21,817 nt of DNA from Saccoglossus kowalevskii (taxonomy: Eukaryota; Hemichordata; Enteropneusta; Harrimaniidae), in the NCBI RefSeq assembly GCF_000003605.2, contig NW_003126883.1:679478-701294 (forward strand), written 5' to 3'. Made by a program: the position numbers and the translations under genes. Within the stretch, counting starts at the first letter, position 1; every line of letters starts with the position of its first letter. This document shows, piece by piece, positions 1-9,968 of this stretch. The notes beneath the pieces are model-generated. The model was not told the DNA's origin, made no database searches, and saw nothing but the letters and a program-made list of their open reading frames with translations.

Positions 1-86
1 GTACCGTTTTCTGCGAGTTTTGGTCTTTGTTTCACCGCGAGGGTTGCCAGGCGGTAGAAAATGCCCGGATGTCCGCCCCCGAGGAT

Positions 87-242
87 AGGACAAATTCCTG
101 TAGGATTCCTATAATATTTTGACACACAATCCTATGGGACAAATTTCAATAGGATTCCTATAATATTTTTACACAAAATCCTATAGGATTTCTATAGGAA
201 AACATGTCAAAATATTATAGGAATCTAACAGGAATTTGTCCT
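87..242. repeat. Hairpin-forming MITE-like repeat with an internal 49 bp tandem duplication
   Basis: Positions 87-124 and 205-242 are inverted copies of one 38 bp sequence with two mismatches. The outer ends read AGGACAAATTCCTG on the left and CAGGAATTTGTCCT on the right. Inside, 87-135 and 136-184 are imperfect direct copies of one 49 bp unit built around AGGATTCCTATAATATTTT. The whole unit could fold into one long stem-loop. Its size, near-perfect terminal inverted repeats and lack of coding capacity fit a miniature inverted-repeat transposable element or foldback repeat. I saw no convincing target-site duplication and do not recognise the family. Confidence 0.7.
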
Positions 243-279
243 ACAGAAAACTTTTTTAAGGAATGGGTCTCATATAAAC

Positions 280-484
280 AAAGATGGCGATATCGACTGT
301 TGCGCAGATCAACGAGTAAAAACAGTTAGTTGTTACCAAGATTTAATTAGGTACTTTTTAGTTGATCGGAATGTATGGAAGAAGTCACCCGTCGCGCTCA
401 GGTCAAACCTCATATTGTGATTTCCATTAGATTGTGAGAAAACTAACGATGTTTATCAACACAAATGTCGCACATGCGCAGCGC
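280..484. promoter_or_regulatory. CpG-containing promoter-like stretch with YY1-like and NRF1-like motifs
   Basis: This stretch has more CpG dinucleotides than the AT-rich sequence around it. It contains AAGATGGCG at 281-289, which resembles a YY1 core, and CGCACATGCGCAGCGC at 469-484, which closely resembles the NRF1 palindrome (YGCGCAYGCGCR). In animals both motifs are common in TATA-less housekeeping promoters. I see no associated first exon, so this is a candidate regulatory region only. The first 86 bases of the window are also CpG-containing and may belong to the same region, interrupted by the hairpin repeat. Confidence 0.3.
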
Positions 485-1486
485 AACGACCACCGCCCTT
501 TAACCGTAACTTTAACCTTTAACAACTAATGTGTATTTACGTATAAGTTATAAGCCAAGCAAAACAAAGATCCTTAACACAACGCTAGGCTCTAGTCTGT
601 GTATAAAGTTATTTATTTATTGTATAATCTAATGTTTGACATAATTAAAAAAAGACTACATAACTTTAATCAGCCGGGGCCTTGCGTTCGAGCATATTAC
701 AATATGTAAATAAGTTTTGTGCAGTGTTGCTCGAACTACGAACAATTCCATACGCGTTACTTATCACGGCACAAAACTAATTTCCATACCACTCATTTGT
801 ATATTAGAATGTGTTCGAAGTTCCAGTAATGTGTGATTTGGTCACCGTCTTGAAATCCGTCCAACAATCGTTTCTTACGAGCACTTTAACTGATCAACTT
901 GATATTTTGCCAACGCTTTATTTGAAACAATATATGTGATTGGTCAAATGGTTTTGCTGCTACAGTTACTATATTTAGTATTTTCGTGAAAATGACAAAT
1001 ATGTATGTTGTTTGCTTTAATTAATAGGATTTTGAACTTATTTGGGTCTAAATTTCTTGTGATCGTTCCGTTTATTTTTGGGGTTTCAAGACGAATTAGG
1101 TCGAAGCCTTCCTGTTAATTGTTCCGTTATTATTATTCTTTCGCCTTTTTGTTATACCGATCAATTTGAAATTTGGCTTGAGGAAATTTATAGGCCAAAT
1201 GACCACACTACTACCTTGAATTGAAATCTCCCAATGTCTCAAACTCACGTCAACATAAAACTTACTTCTCCTATAATGCTATTACTTTGTCTCTGAACGC
1301 CCCACGCGTTTGGTTGTCCGTCTCATTCAACCCGTACAATTTAAAATTGATACAATTAGTCATAGTAAAGTAACGCCATCTTGGTGTATATTTCCGCTCC
1401 GTGTATAATAATAACGTTATTCTTATTAAAGAGAAATGGGTATATATCCTCCAACATACCTGATATTATATATCCGTGATTTTCAA
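485..1486. other. AT-rich sequence without a recognisable gene
   Basis: No reading frame of useful length, no RNA gene and no known element is visible. Poly-T and poly-A runs and scattered stops dominate both strands. Confidence 0.6.
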
Positions 1487-1789
1487 TCAATAATTGTGAT
1501 TTTTAGAGATTGGTTTGTATTTCAATAGGAAAATTATAATATACAAATAGTTTTGATACGATAGATATTTAATGGCATTCAAATAAGTATAGTTATCATC
1601 TATATCTTGGAGTGACCATTGCCCACATACTCTATCTTCTAAAGGTTTTTTAATTAGTATGCATTCTTTTTTCAATGGCAAGATTATGGTTGTTTGTACT
1701 GAATTTGGGTAATGAACAGCGGAATGTGGAATAATGGGAGCGCATCTGCTTACAGTAGCGAGGCAGAATTGCAGAGTTGCGAATTTCAT
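1487..1789 (-). CDS. Unidentified 100-codon ORF, possibly spurious
   Basis: The frame starts at a true ATG (complement of 1787-1789) and stays open for 100 codons, which is long for sequence this AT-rich. The first residues, MKFATLQFCLAT, are mildly hydrophobic and could open a signal peptide. The rest, including CGQWSLQDIDDNYTYLNAI and a hydrophobic tail YLYIIIFLL, matches no family I recognise. A GTAAGC splice-donor-like hexamer lies 12 codons after the ATG (complement of 1748-1753), so the start could instead be a short first exon. There is no promoter or downstream exon evidence. It may be chance. Confidence 0.2.
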   Translation of the reverse strand: MKFATLQFCLATVSRCAPIIPHSAVHYPNSVQTTIILPLKKECILIKKPLEDRVCGQWSLQDIDDNYTYLNAIKYLSYQNYLYIIIFLLKYKPISKNHNY

Positions 1790-2639
1790 GTTTATATGTA
1801 TGTAAATGTGCCTATAATGTCGATCTCTAAGTAATTATATGTGTGTACATAACTATTTTATTGATGTAGTAAATGTGCTTTTCTGAAAAATAAATTATTA
1901 GTTTTGACAAATATATTTTGATTTTCTACCTTTGGCAATATTCATATTATTTAATTTAATATTTTTGAAATTATATGGAAGTATATAATAAAGCATTAAC
2001 TAACTATTATTAATCTAGTATTAATTGTAACTTAATTCAAAGGTTTCGTCTTCGGATGATTTAGTTCATTAAGGGTACAGGGTTAATAACACAATTTTAT
2101 AGCTTCAAATGCATTTGAGTTTTTTTTCTCAAAAACGAATGCATGTTTGAGCATTGTGATACATATATTTAATTATTTTATAAATGTATCATTAATTCAA
2201 TTATCAAGCGATTCAAAAAAAAGAGCATTCCAATTCAAAGTCTGTGATCAACTTTCATCAATATCTATTTACTATTGAGCTTATCAAATCCTGTCTGTCT
2301 GTCTGGATTCCATTTATGATATTGTTGGACTCTTTATATTGGGTTATTTTACTAGTTAATGGTACAGAATACAATTTGAAACCGCTAATCTCCTGTGATT
2401 ATCAACTTAACCTCCCTTAATAATTCGTTACAATGAACTAATATTTTTTCAAAGGTTTTTAAAAATCCGAGCTTCTTGTTGTTTTCTTTCAATTAGTTAT
2501 AAATATACTAGTATATTTCGTTCATTCTAATATGAAATTGATGTTTTTATGTTTATTGATCAGTTCGCCACAGTTAAGGGTGTTTTTATAAAACCGGTAC
2601 AATCTTAGTCAAATCACTGTTTGGTATTACTTGTATCTG
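1790..2639. other. AT-rich sequence without a gene; short CTGT microsatellite
   Basis: There is no reading frame or known element. A small tetranucleotide repeat (about four CTGT units) lies near 2291-2306. From about 2640 the base composition rises towards the LINE remnant. Confidence 0.6.
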
Positions 2640-3856
2640 GGGTGCATTGGGGAGGTTTAAGCCGGCTTGTCCAGTTTTGGGCGAAAAGTGGTAACCTCTC
2701 GGCAACCCGTTGGGCACTCGGACCAACCTCAGCCTCAACGCTGGTGCAGCCTGGAAACTAGTAAATTGCAGTGCCAGAGGGAACAAAGAATCTCCTCTCC
2801 CAGCTCAATATATTGTTAAAGAATTGGATGTCACTGGAATTGGTTCTGGGGAGGCCTCAAACTAAGACAAAAGTCACACTTGAATTTAGGTATAGATTTG
2901 ATAGTCTTCAAGATTATGAAAATATTGTTGAACATGTTGAACATACATGGCAACATCTGGAGAATGGTTACAAAGAAACTGCACAGAAAGTTCTTGGATA
3001 TAAAAAGAATTATCAGAAACCTTGGATCGGTAAAGATTCATGGAACCTGGTCGGGAGAGTAAATTGAAGAGTAATATTGAGCAGACAAAATCGTGTAGAA
3101 TTAAGATTTCTCAAATGATTACTGGAACAAGGATGAGGAAGTTAAGGAAATATGAGGAAGAATAAAAAGCAATGGATTAATGATCTAGCATCTGAGACGG
3201 AATGGGCAAGTGAAAGAATACTCTGTAATGAAAAAAGGCAGAGCAAGTACTACAGTAAAAGATGAATCTGGGAACATAGTAATAGTAAGAAGACACAGCC
3301 AAAAAAATGACTTGAACATATTGAAAGGGTTTTCAATCGTGCAATACAAGACAACCCACTATCTGACAATGTTAATAACGTTTATAACAATGTTATAATG
3401 TAATTGAGAACATATCAAAAACAGAAATAAAGGAAAATCAGGAAGCAAATGAGCAAATTGTTAAAGGTGGACATGGATATAACTGTACATGTTTACTGGC
3501 TAGCTGACCTATTTGACACAAGCTTGGACAAGGGAAAAGTACCTAAGGCACGGAAACGGGGGCTAATTGTTAAATTACCGAAAACAGGCAATCTAAAAGA
3601 ACGTGGAAATTGAAAAGGGATAGCATTAACATCACTCCCAGGCAGAGTTTTTGGTAGAATAATAATTAATAGCCAAAGAAGTTGAGTGGAACAGCAAGTT
3701 GAGAGATTAACAAGCTGGATTCAGAAGAAAACGAAGTGCAGCGGCATAGATATTCATACTTTGTAATATAATCGAGCAAATTATGGAATGGTAGTCTAAT
3801 TTATATGTTTATTTGTGGATTCCAAAAAAGGCATTCGGCTGTATATCGAGAGAGCC
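2640..3856 (+). mobile_element. Decayed non-LTR retrotransposon (LINE) remnant, endonuclease-RT linker to RT motif A
   Basis: Several short in-order reading segments match the central part of LINE polyproteins common in marine invertebrates. First comes the linker between endonuclease and reverse transcriptase: KETAQKVLGYKK and KPWIGKDSW around 2960-3050, then QWINDLASETEWASE near 3170-3215. Next are the early RT blocks, KVPKARKRGLIVKLPKTGNL near 3535-3600 and LPGRVFGRIII near 3640-3670. QAGFRRKRSAA at 3711-3743 corresponds to the QAGFR-GRSC block, followed by IFILCNIIEQIMEW and FVDSK/KAFGCISRES (3812-3855), which is motif A with its first aspartate kept. Stops and frame changes lie between blocks. 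A segment near 2720-2860 (GAAWKLVNC, KELDVTGIGSGE) may be a residue of the endonuclease N-terminus, implying an internal deletion. The catalytic YADD box and everything 3' are absent. The clade is probably RTE/CR1-like, which I cannot settle. Confidence 0.8.
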
Positions 3857-4545
3857 TACGGATACATCTCAATATTTTCCTGGGTGACATCTGGTGAAAA
3901 GAGGAATTATGTCAAATGTCAAAAATTATTTTAAAAATGACAATATTTTTAGTGGGATATTATCGAGGAAGTGTGTTTTTCCTCAAACACAGAATGTTCA
4001 CATCCTGTAACGAATAAATGTAGATAGCAATACCATTCTATCTTAAACTAATAATCGCAATGACAGTATGTGCTATGAGAATGTGCAATGTTAACAACAT
4101 TAATTCAAGATAAACATATGACCCTATGACCCCAACAATAACAAGGACAGACATGTTCAAACCCGTGATGTTTCCATTACTCGTTAAACACAATCTGGCA
4201 AACGATATCAACACACAGCACGCCATAACAATGGAATAACACAACAGCAAAATGCAGTACCTAATGGAAAATATCATACCTGTTTTGGGTTACACATATT
4301 AATATTATATTTTAGTTTAAAAGGTCGATTTTCGAACGTATGTTTTCGGAAGATAATTTGGTTGCTAAATACTAGACAATCAACCCGACGGCATATTGCA
4401 ATGACATAAATAAATGTATATTAGAAGTAAATGATTCTGAATAATATATTGTGTTAAGTACTTTGGAAAATTACTAAATTCATACAACCCAAAATGTAGT
4501 CGAAATAAAAATTTGTCATCAAAATAGAACGTCGTCATTCGATTT

Positions 4546-4590
4546 TGCAGATGAATACTTATTTTGACAAGTGGGTGCAGATGAATACTT
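4546..4590. repeat. 30 bp partial tandem duplication inside copy A
   Basis: TGCAGATGAATACTT occurs at 4546-4560 and again at 4576-4590, a 30 bp offset. Copy B has the motif once (near 8979-8993), so the duplication arose in copy A after the copies separated, or was lost in B. Confidence 0.75.
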
Positions 4591-5511
4591 GTTATCACCC
4601 AGACAAGTCAAGTTTCAAGATAAAAATAATCGTCCCTGCCGATATTCCACGATTCAATGATTAACAAATCTGGTATCTATTGCTTACTATCACTCGGTTC
4701 CCTCCAAGCTATACGCGGGAAACATACACTGGAAATTGAGTCAAGAATCGAGCTCAGAAATATATTACAACCAACTAACTCATCAATATTCGTACTAGGT
4801 TTGGAATATATTCATAAGTGACTGGTACAAACAATATTATGATTTATTTCCACAACCTAAGGCGACAAATTAGTCGACCTTTTCTTTTATTCGGCACATT
4901 TTAAATTATCACTATAAAACATTAAAATGCAACAACACTATTATACGAATATTTTGTGGCTTGTATAGGTTGAATAATCAGAAAAAACACACAAAATTAT
5001 GTTTTTATTTTCTATCAAGGTTTTAGATCTTCAGATTGTTTATATTTGCTCTCAATGTTGCAGGCATGAAGCATGAAGTCAGCAAACCAGACCTTAGTCT
5101 AGCCCATATTTTACCAAACAAGCTTTACACATTTCATGGGAGACAATCAAATTTATATCAATTTTCACGTGTAAATATGATATAGACATGGCTAATTTTG
5201 TCTGAGATTATTGTAATTTATTCATTAATAATATAATGTCAATAACAGAATATCGATTCCTTGGCATATGTACACTCAATTTTAATAATAATGTTGATGT
5301 CAAACATGTCAACGAAAAAAAAATCAGGACAACTACAGCACTAAAACACTCACATATGCTCTCCCAATGAAGGATGGGAATTCTAAACTTCTAAGACTCT
5401 AATTTCAATTATCCAAATGTAATGTGTATTCCAGATTAGATGTCATAGTGCTCCATAAACTGAAGTTAGAAATAAATATGTCAAAAAGAAGAGCGTACTT
5501 CACCCTATACA

Positions 5512-5525
5512 TGGAATGGTTTATT
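5512..5525. other. Empty LINE target site in copy A
   Basis: TGGAATGGTTTATT is present once here, with uninterrupted repeat sequence on both sides. In copy B the same 14 bp flanks a LINE insertion on both sides (9955-9968 and 10953-10966). Copy A therefore preserves the pre-insertion structure. Confidence 0.85.
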
Positions 5526-6089
5526 TATTATTTGTAGGGATACCACAAACAAAATATGAAACCAAAAATACAAAATAATTTATCGTCTGCAATTGACGAC
5601 ACATCAAACAACCCTCCCCCCACAAACCCTCCCTCAAAAAATACAACGTACGTGTTTCAAGCGCCCTTTTTTAGCTTAAATAACGTGAAATTCTTCAACA
5701 CACAATAAGAATCTTTACTGGTAACATGTCCGGGCCAGTGAGCAAAATAGTGTTTGAATAACATATGTGTATAAAGCAATAAATATAATATAAATGTGCG
5801 CGTGAAAATTATAATTATGTATATAATATTGTTGTCTTTTTTTTGCAAAACTAAATTGGCCATGAATACACATGAAATAATAAATATGCCATCAGATAGA
5901 CAAACATTAGTACGGCAATTACACTACCATATTCGCCCATATCTAAGCTTTCAGATGGTGTTTATGTTATACAACCTGTTCAGCAAACACAGTGTGTGGC
6001 GCCAATATCAGCCATCACTGTGGCGGGGTGATGATATAAACAGCATGATCAAAGTAAAGAACCAAACAAAAACTGTTCAAATCTGATTT

Positions 6090-6407
6090 CAAAATTTTAA
6101 TTCAAATGTCTTGGGAGAATACTTTAGATGGCCATATGTTGTATCCAATAGGGATGTACTCAAGAATACAAATATGAAACAGATAAGCAATGAAGTGAAA
6201 TGCATGATGCACTGGAGAGAGAACCTTGCATCTTTATGGACCACAGGGTCCGAATATGATAGATATATTACTAGCATCAGTGTATTTATTGTTTGGTCAG
6301 CTTCACCAGTTATAATTTTATATCATTGTTCATTGTTTTATAGTATGTTGGATACAGGAAAGCATTACATAACTTTTCAACTTGGTCAGATGCATAATTA
6401 TAAATAA
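6090..6407 (+). CDS. Unidentified open frame in the A/B spacer, no ATG start
   Basis: A frame of about 105 codons runs from just after a stop near 6088 to a TAA at 6405-6407. It includes YFRWPYVVSNRD and CMMHWRENLASLW, followed by a hydrophobic stretch around ITSISVFIVWSASPVIILY. The composition looks somewhat protein-like, but the first in-frame ATG lies well inside, I recognise no domain and no splice structure is evident. It lies directly after copy A. It could be an old exon, a fragment of an unknown element or chance. Confidence 0.15.
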   Translation, partial: QNFNSNVLGEYFRWPYVVSNRDVLKNTNMKQISNEVKCMMHWRENLASLWTTGSEYDRYITSISVFIVWSASPVIILYHCSLFYSMLDTGKHYITFQLGQMHNYK

Positions 6408-6988
6408 ATATCACTAAACATGATATTTGGCAGTGATCTGATATTACTGTAAAACCATGAAATAAACAACAACTGAGTATTTGTGGAGATGTAAACACAT
6501 AATAGAGTCAACACAATATATTTGTCACAGTGTAAGGCCTGCTTATCGCAATTGAGAGGGCCACCCACAGAACTTACAATGGACGGGAGGATTCTTTCAC
6601 TGCTAGTATGGGGTAGACAAGACAATAGTACTGGAAATGAAATACACATACACCAAAACATCGAGTTAAAGCTTCTGGCTTTAATAACTCAAAATAATTA
6701 CAAGAAATAAAGCACAGAAAAATACAATGAATAAAGTCACTAAAATAGGGGATTGCTTAGCGAAGTGTGCATTGGTGATAACTCACAGTTCCAGGATGTA
6801 TTTATGGGCGACAGTCAATGGCTTCTTCAACACAACAACGGGGAAATACAGGAGTCTTGCTTGCAGAGGAACGATGGTATTCTGGAGGGCACCGCTGAAA
6901 GCAGGATATCGCAGAGCAGTTCATACAAGTCTCACAGAATGATGGTTGTAGCCTGTAATATCGTATCGTAGCAGAACACACAGGAAAG

Positions 6989-7028
6989 CAAGTTGAAATG
7001 ACGGACACCAAGTTGAAATGATCGACCC
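6989..7028. repeat. Two-unit 20 bp tandem repeat
   Basis: CAAGTTGAAATGACGGACAC (6989-7008) is followed immediately by CAAGTTGAAATGATCGACCC (7009-7028). Confidence 0.75.
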
Positions 7029-7048
7029 AAACTGTCCTGAGTCTGTCC

Positions 7049-7095
7049 AATTTATAGGCAGTGACACCACCTGGGTTTTCACATAAGCCAATCAG
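7049..7095 (-). promoter_or_regulatory. Possible minus-strand core promoter (CCAAT/NF-Y box plus TATA box)
   Basis: Read on the minus strand, CTGATTGGCT (complement of 7086-7095) is an NF-Y-type CCAAT box, and CCTATAAATT (complement of 7049-7058) follows 28 bp later as a TATA box. The downstream minus-strand block (about 7040-6530) is less AT-rich than its surroundings. An 82-codon cysteine-rich frame there (7050-6802) has no upstream ATG, so no coding product is supported. A non-coding transcript is possible. CCAAT boxes usually sit further upstream, so this is weak. Confidence 0.2.
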
Positions 7096-7099
7096 AATG

Positions 7100-8040
7100 T
7101 GATCTTGCTAGCAGCTGTGTCACGTAGGCAACTCAGTAGATCATAAACATCCTTTGTTATTCAAATAACAGCACAACTGGTAGATTCCAATTCTCCAATT
7201 CTGGAACTTTAAATACATCACTGTCCATGTCTCATCCCAGACATGTTATATCATTGACATTTAAACATTTTGTAAATTCCAATATGACAGACAACGCAGT
7301 TAGTGTTTTTCTTTGTGATGTTCTGTTATTTCATAGAAAACTCTCGCTAGTTAGTTGTTGGCGACCCACTCTACTAGAATTGTGGTAACTTTTCATCAGT
7401 AACGGCTTTTTAACTCTTCTGTGATATTTTTGGCTTGGTCGATTTTGTTCATACTTGGCAGGCAGGTCATACCGTCACTAATTGGGGAAAAAAACAAAGC
7501 CGACACTGTGTCAACGTATTCCCAACTTTGAACTTTGAATGAACTCTAAAATAATGCTGCGTTCAATCAAAGAATCTAGAAAATATAATCGCAACACGGT
7601 CGGAAATAATAATTATAACAGCAGAATACGTGCTATTATTAAAGTGAAGTGACTTCTTAAGACTGAAAGTTTTTTGCGAACTTCGCATGTTTTTGTGTTT
7701 GTTTGTTGATTTACTGAATTCTTTTGACTAGCCAGGTGAACCAAGCTTTCTTCTACATCCTTCGAATTGTATGTAATCTTCTGAGTAATGTTTTTTTGTG
7801 GCTGAATTGAACATCCGAGCTAGCGTGGTTGAAAATCAGTGTTGTCTATTCTTCCTTGCTATAGCTCAGGTTTGGTGTGCTTAATGTGCGTCAATGTATT
7901 GCGGTTTACTATTGTTTTTGGTTCAAAATACATGCTGTAGTTACTGCATTGGTGTGCTTGCCTTTGTCATTGGTTAATATGTATGTGTGTTCATTGCTGT
8001 GGTTTAGTCTTTATTAATCGTAATTACAGACACACATACG
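7100..8040. other. Spacer sequence without a recognisable gene
   Basis: No reading frame of useful length and no known repeat is visible between the possible minus-strand promoter and the tRNA-like fragment. Confidence 0.55.
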
Positions 8041-8044
8041 AATA

Positions 8045-8108
8045 TACATGAAACACGAGATTCGAACTCGAGACACAGAACGCATCGCACTAGTTTCCCT
8101 CACCCACA
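8045..8108 (-). mobile_element. Possible tRNA-derived SINE fragment
   Basis: On the minus strand GAGTTCGAATC (complement of 8059-8069) matches the RNA polymerase III B box (GGTTCGANNCC) in most positions. It sits in a T-arm-like hairpin in which four of five stem pairs form around a seven-base TTCGAAT loop. The sequence 5' of it resembles the anticodon side of a tRNA but is not foldable into a full cloverleaf. A short ACACACATAC-like stretch lies 3'. This is consistent with the end of a tRNA-derived SINE, truncated at or by the left edge of copy B. No A box is visible. Confidence 0.3.
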
Positions 8109-9954
8109 GGTTACGGATATATCTCACAATTTTCCTGGGTGACATTTGGTGAAAAAGGGAATTATATAGTGTCTTACAGGGTATATTTTGATGTAAAAAA
8201 TTATTTTAAAAATGACAATATTTTGTGTGGGATTTAATCAAGGAATGTGTTTTTCCTCAAAAACAGATTGACAGTGTACCACAAATATTCACATTCTGTA
8301 ACGAATAAATGTAAACAGATTGTGACACAAAACTTTGCTACTGCAATATGTGCAAATGAAAAAAACTAGCAATAGTATTATATCTTAAACTAATAATGAT
8401 AATGACAGTATGTGCTATGATAATGTGCAATGTTAACAACATTCACGATAAACATTTGACCCTACGACCTCAACAATAACAAAGACAGACATGTTCATAC
8501 CCGTGATGTTTCCAATACTCGTTAAACACAATCTGGCAAACGATATCAACACACATCACGCCATAACAATGGAACCAAACATAAAAACACAAATCAGTAC
8601 CTAATGGAACGCATCATACCTCTTCTGGGTTACACATATTTATATTATATTTTAGTTATCAATCAATAAATAATTAATTATTTACTATTCAACAGTAAAA
8701 GGTCGATTTTCGAACGTATGTTTTCGGAAGATTATCTTTCGGAAGCCAACACATTCGTGTTGCAAACAAGTTCGACATGTTGGTTGCTGAATACTAGCTG
8801 ACAATCAGCCACGACATATAGCAGTGACATAAATAAATGTATATTAGAAGTAAATGATTTTTATTAATATATTGTGTTAAGTACTTTGGAAAATTACTAA
8901 ATACATACATCCCAAAATGTAGTCAAAATAAAAAATGTCATCATAATAGAACGTCGTCATTTGATTTTGACAAGTGAGTGCAGATGAATACTTGCTAAAA
9001 AATAATTTCCAGCTCGAATATAATTATCATCTACACAAGTCTCATATTACAAGAAAAAACATAATCTTCCCTGCCGATATTCTACTATTCAATCTGGTAA
9101 ACACTGTATCTATTGCTTACTATGACTCGGTTCCCTCCAAGCTATACGCGAGAAACATAAACTGGAAATCGAGTCTATTTATAGCCAGCAGTCGAGAATC
9201 AAGCTCAGAAATATATTACTTGTACAACCCACTACAACTCATCAATATCCGTATTAGGCTGGAATATACTCATGAGCGAATGGTACAAAATAGCAGAAGT
9301 GATCGTTTGACCACGAAGGTAACCCAACAAAATAAAAACATATTTTTTTACCATGATTTATTTCCACAACCTAAGGCGACAAATTAGCCGACCTTTTCTT
9401 TTATTCGGCCAATTTTAAGGTATCACTATAAAACATTAAAATGAAATAACATTATTTTTTGGCTTGTATATGTTGAAGAATGGGAATAATTACACTAAAA
9501 ATATGTTGTTTTTTCTATCAATGTGTTAGATCTTGAGATTGTTTATATTTGCTCTCAAGCTTGCAGGCATGGAGCTACAAGTCATCAAATCAGGCCTTCG
9601 TCTAGCCTAGATTTTACCAAACAAGCTTTGCATATTTTTTTCAGATTTTGCTTTGTATTTCATTGGAGACAATCAAATTTACCTCAATTTTCACGTGTAA
9701 ATATCATAAGTAGACATGGTTAACATTGTCGGAGATGATTGTAATTTATGAATGTATTCACTAATAATATAATGTGAATAACAGAATATCGACCGACTCC
9801 TTGGTATGCGTACACTCAATTTTAATAATAATGTTGATGACAAACATGCAACCGAAAAAATAGTACAACAACAGCACTAATGAATGATGCGAATTCTAAA
9901 CTTCTAAGACTTTAATTTCAATTTGTCAAAAGTAATCACCCTTCACCCTATCCA

Positions 9955-9968
9955 TGGAATGGTTTATT
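9955..9968. repeat. Left target-site duplication of the L1/Tx1-like insertion
   Basis: TGGAATGGTTTATT is identical to 10953-10966 and to the empty site 5512-5525 in copy A. Confidence 0.88.

Larger units (their letters stand above)
3857..5992. repeat. Copy A of a 2.1 kb dispersed non-coding repeat
   Basis: The sequence is collinear with 8112-11564 (copy B) in the same orientation. Matching landmarks include TTTTCCTGGGTGACAT near the left end, the AAAGGTCGATTTTCGAACG block, GGTTCCCTCCAAGCTATACG, TCGTCTGCAATTGACGACA and TTAGTACGGCAATTACAC near the right end. By eye most blocks are about 85-90% identical, with many indels. Neither copy has a conserved reading frame, and I see no terminal inverted repeats, LTRs or tRNA-like head. 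The left edge abuts the truncated LINE exactly inside RT motif A. The right edge falls at 5992, after AAACACAG. It could be a non-autonomous transposon or part of a local duplication. Confidence 0.85.

Noticed and set aside
2586..2786. 66-codon minus-strand ORF at the LINE 5' region
   Set aside because: It is antisense to the head of the LINE remnant and resembles nothing. It is better explained as a shadow of the element's GC-richer sequence.
4038..4277. Hydrophobic 79-codon minus-strand ORF in copy A as a membrane protein
   Set aside because: The matching region of copy B has indels that break the frame. Hydrophobicity follows from AT-rich codons.
6753..7050. Overlapping frames at 6727-6942, 6753-6971 and the minus-strand cysteine-rich 7050-6802
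   Set aside because: They overlap in several frames because the DNA is less AT-rich. The minus-strand frame begins at TTG with no upstream ATG, and none has a recognisable motif.
8974..9387. 137-codon open frame inside copy B as a gene
   Set aside because: It begins at GTG with no ATG at its head. The matching DNA in copy A has frame-breaking indels and stops, and differences between the copies there mostly change the amino acid. It shows no sign of protein-level constraint.
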